Shown: one piece after another, positions 44,111-50,400 of the stretch
Numbering within the stretch: position 1 is the first letter of the stretch
Layout: the number at the start of each line of letters is the position of its first letter
DNA from: CAVROT01 sp963722905
Lineage (GTDB): Bacteria; Pseudomonadota; Alphaproteobacteria; Rhodobacterales; Rhodobacteraceae
Direction of reading: 5' to 3'
Length of the DNA stretch: 50,400 nucleotides
NCBI GenBank assembly: GCA_963722905.1
Contig: CAVROT010000010.1
Span: forward strand, 1-50,400
Notes under the pieces: generated by a model
What the model saw: only the letters and a program-made list of their open reading frames with translations
Told to the model about the DNA's origin: nothing
Databases searched by the model: none
Program-made: the position numbers and the translations under genes

Positions 44111-46355
44111 GGGCATCCCGGGGCATCCGGCACCCGGATCGCGGCGTCCGATACGCGGCCGATAGGTATCGCCCGGGTCCCTGCGGCCGCTGGCATCACG
44201 CCCTCGATGGGCTGGCGCGGCAACCGCCCCGACAACGCGCCCCCTCGGGGCGGCATGCGTCGCACGCGCCTGCCGGGCGGTGGATGGAAGGCGTCCTGTC
44301 CGGGGCCGCCCTCGGACCGACGGCGGGCCGCCCCCCGCCCCTCGCCCATCGAGGTCGCGCGCGTCCCCCACCGTACCCACGCCACCCGCGACGCGGCACA
44401 CGGGAGGACCTGTCCGGATCCACCGAGAATTCCCACGACCCGAGGCGCCTGAATCCGGCCCCCGGCCACAGATCACCAGCCGACTGGGAGCAGATGGCGG
44501 CATGACCCAGTTCACCAGACCGGGGGGGTGAGATCAGACCCGTCATTCCAGCCGGCTTCCCAGTACGTCTCCAGGAAGACTTCTTCGACAATATCCGGAT
44601 GTAGGGGTCGTGCGATGTGACGCCTGGGATTGCCGGCCCCCACGAACGCGCGGCGACGGCGAGGGGTCATAGAGCGGCCCGCATTCAGCGTGACGGCATC
44701 CCGCGAACGGGTCGGCGCGGATCCGGACGGAGCGTCGGACCCGAGGCGGCCGGCGCCCCGCCGCCAAGGGTATCTGGCGGGCTGAGGATCGAAAATCTTC
44801 ATCGGCGAGGCTCCGGTACAGGGCGCTCGCCCCCGCCCCGGGGACACGCGACGTTATCCGGTCCGGGCTGAACGCGCAGGGCGTCGCGGTCCATCGTGTC
44901 GACCAGGTGCCGGGCCGCGGCGAGGTCCAATGCGGGAATGGCCGGCGCGGAGCCTCCCGTGTCGAGGACGCCCGCCAGACGCTCCCCAGCACCGGAAGGT
45001 TCGTCGGGATCAGGGCGCGGTGCATGACAACCGGGCCGGACCGCGGCAGCTCTTGCAGGCGGGCCCGGGATCGGCGCGCCCGCGCAATCTCGACGAGGCC
45101 GGCGCCCACGCAAGGCAGGTCGCCACCCACGCGTCGCGGTCGGCAAGATACCCGCCCCGCCCAGGTTCCGCGACGCGCCGACCGCCGGTCCCGGTCCCAC
45201 ATAGGCGCACGATCAGCGTTGCGACGTGGGAGGCGAGCGGCCGGGATCTGGCACAGGCGGTCAACGCGACGACCTCGCTGTCGAGCCGGGCCTGGAGCGG
45301 CCGGGAAGGGCACCAGATAGCCGCCGCCGGGCCGTCCGGGACCGATCGGCGCCGGCACGGGCGCGTGCTGCGCGGACGCCACCACCGCCTCCGCCTCCCG
45401 GCGATGCCTCCGCCCGCAGCGCACGGGATCCCTGGGCCGCCGCGGAACCCTCGCGGTCGCGTCCGCTTCGATCCGGTGGATCGCATCGCTGGCGCCGGCC
45501 GTGCGGAGCCGCCGGATCGACGTGGCCCAGTAAAGGAGGAAACGTCAGGCCGGGCGATCAGCGCGCGCAGCCGCATCGTCGACGTCGATCAGATTCTCGT
45601 GCTTCGAGCCTCGGTATTCGTTGCGCGCACGGGATGGACCCCCGGGGCGGCCGTCGGACCGTGCGTCGGCGCCCGCCACTGAACGGGGACCGAAGCGCGC
45701 GCTTCTGACGCGACGGCTTCACGCCGGCCGCGCGCGAGGCAGGCGTCGGCCGCAAGCGCCCCGGAAACATCGTCGGCTGCTCTTCCATCGCGGTGACATA
45801 CCTTGCGGACACGGTCCGAACGAAGCCGAGGTCCTGAGGGCCGAAGATCTTCACGCCCCTCACCGGTCCGGAAGGAGGTGGCCGCCATGCCGCCGACCCC
45901 GGCAGCCAACGAGGACCTGGCGGACAGCAATATGCACGGGGGGGACCGACCGGCACGCCACGCCGATCGCCCGGGTCCGCAGGAACGGGCGCGCCTGGAC
46001 GGCGGACCGCCCGGCGGCACGGCCTCGCGACAGGACGCCGCGCGCCGCGAAACGCACCGGCCAGGCGTTCCGCCAGCACTGGACAGGACACCGCGCCCGG
46101 TGCCGCGTCGTGGGGGGGGGGGCGGCGGTGCGGCTGCGGAGATCCGCCGGATGCATGCGACCGCCGCCCAGGTCCGGCGACCGGTCCGCGGATCGCAGGA
46201 GGCGGTCATGCGGAACGCGATCTTCCGCCGAGACCTCATGGGACGGCACGCCCGGCCCTTCTCGCCCCGGTCCCGTCACTGCCGCTCACCTCCCGCGCCG
46301 AAAGAAGCGAACCGGCGCCGCGCCCAGCGATCAGGCACGAGTCCTTCAACGCAAT

Positions 46356-46425
46356 CGGAACGGAACGGAACGGAACGGAATGGAACGGAATGGAACGGTA
46401 CGGTACGGAACGGAACGGAACGGAA
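46356..46425 (+). repeat. Pentanucleotide tandem array (CGGAA)14
   Basis: Fourteen exact-period units of five bases from 46356 to 46425: mostly CGGAA, with TGGAA twice and CGGTA twice. Arrays of this kind change length by slippage. It lies just outside the 3' end of the YceI gene (stop about 80 bases away). Confidence 0.92.
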
Positions 46426-46505
46426 GGTGCGTGTCTGAAGTCGATGTGTCAGCAGGATGCGACCGTCGGCGGGGCCGCCGCCGGGCATACGGCGGCCCTC
46501 GGTCC

Positions 46506-47108
46506 CTACCCGGTCAGGCGGCGTCGGCGATTGCGGCTTCGATGGATATCCGAACCTCCACCTCGTCGCTGAGCGGCGGGGGCGAAGGCGCCGAGGCCGT
46601 AGTCGCTGCGCACGAGTGTCGTCGTCGCGTCGAAGCCGGCCCAGTCCTTTTGCGCCATCGGGTTCGTTCCGGCCTGGTTCAGCTTGGCGTCCAGCACGAC
46701 CTCCTTCGTCACGCCGTTCAGCGTGAGGTCGCCGGTGATCATCGCCGTGTCTTCTCCGGTCACCTCGATGGCGGTCGACGCGAAGGTCACGGTCGCGTCG
46801 CCGCCCTCGGCGTTCATGAAATCGGGCGACATGAAGTGCTGGAACCGCTCCTCCCAGCCGGTCAGCATCGTCGTTACCGGAAACGACACTTCCACGGACG
46901 ATCCGGCGGGATCCTCCTTGTCCCACTGGATCGTGCCGTCGAAGCCCGAGAACATGCCATAGGTCGTCGAGAACCCGAGATGTTCGTAGCTGAAGAGGAT
47001 CTGGCTGTGGCTGGCGTCGAGCGCATAGGTCACGGGCTCGGCCTGCGCGGGAAGGGCGACGAAAGCCGCGGTCGCGGCGATCAGGGCTGACGGAACGAGG
47101 TGCTTCAC
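46506..47108 (-). CDS. Exported YceI-family protein, C-terminal frameshift
   Basis: About 200 residues: signal peptide M-K-H-L-V-P-S-A ... L-P-A-Q-A-E, then the YceI lipocalin-like barrel (D-A-S-H-S-Q-I-L-F-S-Y-E-H-L-G-F-S, F-Q-H-F-M-S-P-D-F-M-N-A-E, G-D-L-T-L-N-G-V-T-K-E-V). Family members bind polyisoprenoid lipids in the periplasm. The start is taken as GTG 47108, with AGGAG nine bases upstream; the ATG at 47126 would place that site inside the gene. Past G-A-F-A-P the frame as given turns into Arg/Gly residues. Removing one G from the GGGGG run at 46578-46582 restores L-S-D-E-V-E-V-R-I-S-I-E-A with a stop at 46514-46516, the normal YceI ending. Confidence 0.85.
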   Translation of the reverse strand: MKHLVPSALIAATAAFVALPAQAEPVTYALDASHSQILFSYEHLGFSTTYGMFSGFDGTIQWDKEDPAGSSVEVSFPVTTMLTGWEERFQHFMSPDFMNAEGGDATVTFASTAIEVTGEDTAMITGDLTLNGVTKEVVLDAKLNQAGTNPMAQKDWAGFDATTTLVRSDYGLGAFAPAAQRRGGGSDIHRSRNRRRRLTG

Positions 47109-47382
47109 GGTCGGGATCTCCTGCATAATTGAAACTCACCCCCAAGACGTGAGGCAGGTGCCGCCCGGTCTCAAGCCCGCCGCGCCAAACAGGGTCTGTT
47201 CGCCTGCGCACAGCATCGCCCCCGACGACGGCCCGACGCCCTTGCATCCGCACCGCGCGTCCACTAGGCCCCCGCAATCCTTTCCGCGCGACACCTTGAA
47301 CGGCGCGACCTCTCGGGACCGGGAGCGGAAAGGTCACTGCCCGGTCGGCGAAGTGCGCCCGAAACGATGAACTGGAGCCTGC

Positions 47383-47739
47383 ATGCCACTCTACGAGCAT
47401 GTCTTCATCGCCCGTCAGGACCTGTCCAATACACAGGCCGAGGGGCTGATCGAGCATTTCGGCGCCGTCCTGTCGGACAACGGCGGCAAGATGGTCGACC
47501 ACGAATACTGGGGCATCAAGACGATGGCCTACAAGATCAACAAGAACCGCAAGGGCCACTATGCCTACCTGCGCTCGGATGCGCCGGCGCCCGCCGTGCA
47601 GGAGATGGAGCGTCTGATGCGGCTGCACGAGGACGTGATGCGCGTGCTGACCATCAAGGTGGACGCGCATGCCGAACTGCCGTCCGTGCAGATGCAGAAA
47701 CGCGACGAGCGGGACGACCGCCGCCGCGAACGCCGCTGA
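47383..47739 (+). CDS. rpsF: 30S ribosomal protein S6
   Basis: A 118-residue small-subunit protein that pairs with S18 on the platform. It begins M-P-L-Y-E-H-V-F-I-A-R-Q-D and has the family segment W-G-I-K-T-M-A-Y-K-I-N-K-N-R-K-G-H-Y with an Arg/Asp-rich tail. It is first of rpsF-rpsR-rplI. Confidence 0.98.
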   Translation: MPLYEHVFIARQDLSNTQAEGLIEHFGAVLSDNGGKMVDHEYWGIKTMAYKINKNRKGHYAYLRSDAPAPAVQEMERLMRLHEDVMRVLTIKVDAHAELPSVQMQKRDERDDRRRERR

Positions 47740-47753
47740 GAGGAGCATACATC

Positions 47754-47981
47754 ATGGCATCCAAACCCTTTTTCCGCCGTCGCAAGACCGATCCCTTCGC
47801 CGGCGACAACGCACCCGCCATCGACTACAAGGACGTGCGCACGCTGCAGCGCTATGTCTCCGAGCGTGGCAAGATCGTCCCGTCGCGCATCACCGCCGTG
47901 GGCCAGAAGAACCAGCGCAGGCTCGCCACCGCGATCAAGCGCGCGCGTTTCCTGGCGCTGCTGCCCTACGCCGTGAAGTGA
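47754..47981 (+). CDS. rpsR: 30S ribosomal protein S18
   Basis: A 75-residue protein. I-D-Y-K-D-V-R-T-L-Q-R-Y-V and R-I-T-A-V-G, K-N-Q-R-R-L-A-T-A-I-K-R-A-R are the family hallmarks. It begins 14 bases after rpsF, with AGGAG before the ATG. No zinc-ribbon cysteines are present, as in many alphaproteobacteria. Confidence 0.98.
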   Translation: MASKPFFRRRKTDPFAGDNAPAIDYKDVRTLQRYVSERGKIVPSRITAVGQKNQRRLATAIKRARFLALLPYAVK

Positions 47982-47991
47982 GGAGCTAGCC

Positions 47992-48642
47992 ATGCAGGTC
48001 ATTTTGCTGGAACGCGTCGCCAAGCTGGGCTCCATGGGAGAGGTCGTGTCGGTCCGCGAGGGCTATGCGCGCAACTTCCTTCTGCCCCAGAAGAAGGCGC
48101 TCTGGGCCTCCCGCGCCAATGTCGAGGCGTTCGAGGCCCAGAAGGCCGGGCTCGAAGCGCGCAACCACGAAAGCCGCGCCGAGGCGCAGAAGACCGCCGA
48201 CCGTCTGGACGGCGAGACCTTCGTCGTCATCCGCTCGGCCTCCGACGGCGGCGCGCTCTACGGTTCGGTCTCGACCCGCGACGCGGCCGAGGCGGCGACC
48301 GAAGGCGGCTATGACGTCGACCGCAAGCAGGTCGCGCTGATCTCGCCGATCAAGGATCTGGGGCTGCACGAGGTGATCGTGACGCTTCACCCCGAGGTCG
48401 AGGCGCGCATCACGCTGAACGTCGCGCGGTCGGTCGAGGAGGCCGAGCTTCAGTCGCAGGGCAAGACCATTCAGGAGCTGGCGGCCGAAGAAGAGGCGGC
48501 GGCCGAGTTCGAGATCCAAGAGCTGTTCGACGACATCGGCGGCGCCCAGATGGATGACATGGACGATGCGGACGACCGCAAGCCCACGCGCGACGACGTC
48601 GATCCGGACAGCGCCCTCGGCGGCGACCCGCGCGACGCCTGA
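47992..48642 (+). CDS. rplI: 50S ribosomal protein L9 with long acidic C-terminal tail
   Basis: A 216-residue L9. The N-terminal 23S-binding domain has M-Q-V-I-L-L-E-R-V, L-G-S-M-G-E-V-V-S-V-R-E-G-Y-A-R-N-F-L-L-P. The middle helix and the C-domain (L-H-E-V-I-V-T-L-H-P-E-V) follow. Residues after about 160 form an acidic extension (E-E-E-A-A-A, D-D-M-D-D-A-D-D) not found in E. coli L9 (about 150 residues). Ten bases separate it from rpsR. Confidence 0.97.
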   Translation: MQVILLERVAKLGSMGEVVSVREGYARNFLLPQKKALWASRANVEAFEAQKAGLEARNHESRAEAQKTADRLDGETFVVIRSASDGGALYGSVSTRDAAEAATEGGYDVDRKQVALISPIKDLGLHEVIVTLHPEVEARITLNVARSVEEAELQSQGKTIQELAAEEEAAAEFEIQELFDDIGGAQMDDMDDADDRKPTRDDVDPDSALGGDPRDA

Positions 48643-48663
48643 CGCATCGCGAACGCGATTCGG

Positions 48664-48698
48664 AAAGGCCGCTCCCGTGATCCGGGGGCGGCCTTTTT
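48664..48698 (+). terminator. Rho-independent terminator after rplI
   Basis: A 13-base-pair stem (AAGGCCGCTCCCG with CGGGGGCGGCCTT, one T-G pair), loop TGATC and TTTTT, about 20 bases past the rplI stop. Confidence 0.92.
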
Positions 48699-48837
48699 CG
48701 TTGGGATCATGGATGTCCGGCCAGTCCGACGGGGCGCTCCCGCCGGCCGAGCGGTCCACTGCCATCGGACCATCCGACCGGCGCCGAACGCGACGCGGGT
48801 GTAACCGCCCCGCGCGCCGCGCCGGCCGCCGCCCCGC

Positions 48838-50184
48838 TCAGGCGGCGGAGGCCGTCTCCGGTTCGTCCTCCAGCGCCTCGACGGCGGCCTGGAGTTCTTC
48901 CTTCGTGGCGTCACTGGTCGTCACGTCCGCCAGCTCGAAGATATAGTCGACGACCTTGTCCTCGAAGATCGGCGCCTGGATCTGCTGGCGTGCCTGCGGG
49001 GTCTTCTGGACGTACTCGAAGAACTCGCGCTCCTGACCGGGATACTGCCGGGCCTGGGTCATGACGGCCTGGGTCATCTCGGCGTCGCTGACCTGGATCT
49101 CGTTCTTGCGGCCCAGCTCGGCCAACAGAAGGCCAAGGCGCACGCGGCGCTCGGCCAGCTTGCGATGCTCGTCCGTCGTGTCGATCTCGGGGTGGTCGTG
49201 GCCCGTCACCTCCGGGTGCTCCTCGTGCCACAGCTGGTGGGCGATCTGCCCGGCCTCGGCATCGACCAGCGACGCGGGCAGGTCGAAGGACACCAGCCCG
49301 TCCAGCTGGTCCAGCAGGCGCCGCTTCATCACAGCGCGCGCGGCGCCGGCATATTCCGCCTTCAGCCGGTCGCGGATCTGCTCTTTCAGGGCGGCCAGGT
49401 CCTCGGACCCGAACTGCTTGGCCAGCGCATCGTCGACCGCGGCCGTGGCGGGGCCCTTCACCTCCTTGACGGTGCAGGCGAAGACGGCGGACTTTCCGGC
49501 CAGGTGGGCGGCCCCGTACTCGGCCGGAAAGTCGACGTTCACCGACACGTCGTCACCGGCCGAGGCGCCGACGAGCTGCTCCTCGAAGCCGGGAATGAAC
49601 GAGTTCGAGCCCAGGACAAGCGGATAGTCCTCGGCCGAGCCGCCCTCGAAAGGCTCGCCGTCCACGGACCCGGCGAAGTCGATGACGATCTGGTCGCCGT
49701 CGGCCGCCGCGCCCTCCTTGGCCTCGAAGGTCTTGGCCGACGATGCGAGCGACGTCAGCGCCTCGTCCACGGCCGTCTCGTCGGGGGCGACGACCATCTT
49801 GTCCAGCTTGATCTGCTTGGCGTCGAAGTCGGGGACGTCGGGCAGCGCCTCGTAGGTCATCTCGACCTCGACCGGGTCGCCTTCCTTCCAGGCGTCGTTC
49901 GCCATCTTCACGTCGGGCTGCGCGGCCGGGCGGTCGCCGGTGTCGGCGAAGTGCTGGGACATCGCGCCGTCGACGGCTTCCTGCATGGCCTCGCCCATCA
50001 GGCGCGGGCCGAACTGCTTCTTGAGCAGCGCCATCGGCACCTTGCCCTTTCGAAAGCCCTTCATCTCGACCGTCGGCTGCGCCTCGGTCAGCTTCTGGGC
50101 GATCTTGGCCTCCAGCTCGTCGGCGCCCACGGTGATGTGGTAGCCGCGCTTGAGGCCGTCGTTCAGGGTCTCGGTGACCTGCAT
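48838..50184 (-). CDS. tig: Trigger factor (ribosome-associated chaperone and prolyl isomerase)
   Basis: A 448-residue three-domain chaperone. The ribosome-binding loop G-F-R-K-G-K-V-P is at residues 44-51 in the N-domain. The FKBP-type PPIase domain follows (G-D-Q-I-V-I-D-F-A-G, F-I-P-G-F-E-E-Q-L-V-G). The helical C-domain ends in an acidic tail (E-D-E-P-E-T-A-S-A-A). The ATG at 50184 gives the usual M-Q-V-T-E-T start; the in-frame upstream extension is not conserved. It is convergent with rplI. Confidence 0.97.
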   Translation of the reverse strand: MQVTETLNDGLKRGYHITVGADELEAKIAQKLTEAQPTVEMKGFRKGKVPMALLKKQFGPRLMGEAMQEAVDGAMSQHFADTGDRPAAQPDVKMANDAWKEGDPVEVEMTYEALPDVPDFDAKQIKLDKMVVAPDETAVDEALTSLASSAKTFEAKEGAAADGDQIVIDFAGSVDGEPFEGGSAEDYPLVLGSNSFIPGFEEQLVGASAGDDVSVNVDFPAEYGAAHLAGKSAVFACTVKEVKGPATAAVDDALAKQFGSEDLAALKEQIRDRLKAEYAGAARAVMKRRLLDQLDGLVSFDLPASLVDAEAGQIAHQLWHEEHPEVTGHDHPEIDTTDEHRKLAERRVRLGLLLAELGRKNEIQVSDAEMTQAVMTQARQYPGQEREFFEYVQKTPQARQQIQAPIFEDKVVDYIFELADVTTSDATKEELQAAVEALEDEPETASAA

Positions 50185-50400
50185 GTCGTATCCTTCCGGT
50201 CCGCGGGATCGGCCCGCTGAAAATCCTCTGGGCGTAGGCCGGGTCCGCCAGGCCGCGCGACCGGTGGGCGGCAGCGCGCGCATTTTCGGCCCTCTCCCGA
50301 CGTCCGGCGCGTCGTATCAAAGGGGTCTGCGGCGTTCCAGCGGAAAAGAACGCGCCGACCGGGCCGGCCGGATGTCGGCGCGGCAGGGCAGAGCGGTGGT

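Larger units (their letters stand above)
41794..46513. other. 4.7-kb accessory island without intact genes
   Basis: Between the b561-YceI gene and the YceI gene there is no reading frame that I would call an intact conserved gene. Long frames on both strands reflect the very high GC content and repeats. The pieces I can support are three tandem-repeat arrays, an IS1182-like transposase remnant and an IS3-like orfA remnant, listed separately. The stretch 44110-46350 holds long open frames on the minus strand with protein-like patches (for example I-P-A-L-D-L-A-A-A-R-H-L-V-D-T-M near 44900) that switch frame, so more decayed genes may be present there. Confidence 0.6.

Noticed and set aside
41639..44515. 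A 958-codon minus-strand frame across the island, with collagen-like Gly-Pro repeats
   Set aside because: It runs antisense over the end of the b561-YceI gene, crosses the repeat arrays and the transposase remnant, and has no start signal or recognisable domain. The repeats simply keep the frame open.
44600..45600. Phage-like small genes on the minus strand of the island
   Set aside because: Some patches look protein-like, but they change frame repeatedly and I could not tie any of them to a named family with confidence.
46356..46425. CRISPR array
   Set aside because: Uniform 5-base units with no spacers; the 15- and 17-base arrays also have no unique spacers, and no cas gene is present.

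Overview
The window is high-GC chromosomal DNA from an alphaproteobacterium, most likely a member of the Rhodobacterales. The evidence is a pair of GTA-type terminase genes, a VPLPA-CTERM surface protein, a MetF-like/MTHF-methyltransferase/corrinoid-activator (C1) cluster, a Fur/Mur-DMT transporter-enolase order, a zwf-pgl-pgi operon and a cytochrome b561-YceI fusion. Assignments rest on recognising protein motifs by eye; no database search was made.

Layout. 1-5.2 kb: tRNA-Asn, an MBL-fold hydrolase, an orphan EnvZ-like histidine kinase, rlmE and a Ppx/GppA phosphatase. 5.6-11.9 kb: a C1/corrinoid cluster (virulence-factor-domain protein, MetF-like reductase, DHPS-fold methyltransferase, then a RamA-like corrinoid activator) interrupted by a VTT-like membrane protein and a VPLPA-CTERM exported protein. 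12-15 kb: a tandem fasciclin protein, a pentapeptide-repeat protein and a Ca/Na antiporter. 15.4-21.1 kb: tRNA-Gly, a CPA1 antiporter, a DUF533 protein, Fur/Mur, a DMT transporter, enolase and a PRC-barrel protein. 21.2-23.3 kb: a truncated HAD dehalogenase, an AT-rich patch with a small ORF, an intact HAD dehalogenase and a DUF985 cupin. 23.4-27.4 kb: the pgi, pgl and zwf operon on the minus strand. 27.5-32.5 kb: a radical SAM protein, an agmatinase-family enzyme with a frameshifted HNH nuclease, and a Kef-type antiporter. 32.5-40.3 kb: GTA-like TerL and TerS, mltG, fabF, a PilZ protein, acpP, fabG and fabD. 40.6-41.8 kb: the b561-YceI fusion. 41.8-46.5 kb: a 4.7-kb accessory island with decayed transposase fragments and three kinds of tandem repeat. 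46.5-50.2 kb: a YceI protein, rpsF-rpsR-rplI and tig.

How the genes work together. zwf, pgl and pgi feed glucose 6-phosphate into the Entner-Doudoroff and pentose phosphate routes, and eno serves lower glycolysis. acpP, fabD, fabG and fabF are the core of fatty-acid synthesis. The C1 cluster would move methyl groups from a corrinoid protein to tetrahydrofolate and on to methylene-THF, with the RamA-like protein reactivating the corrinoid; the substrate methyltransferase and the corrinoid protein are not in this window.

Three conserved genes (the RamA-like activator, the HNH nuclease and YceI) each carry exactly one base more than an intact frame needs. That could be real decay or residual indel errors in the assembly. 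The least explained parts are the 41.8-46.5 kb island, the GTA packaging pair without any portal or capsid genes beside it, and the AT-rich patch between the two HAD copies. I see no clearly new defence or biosynthetic system.
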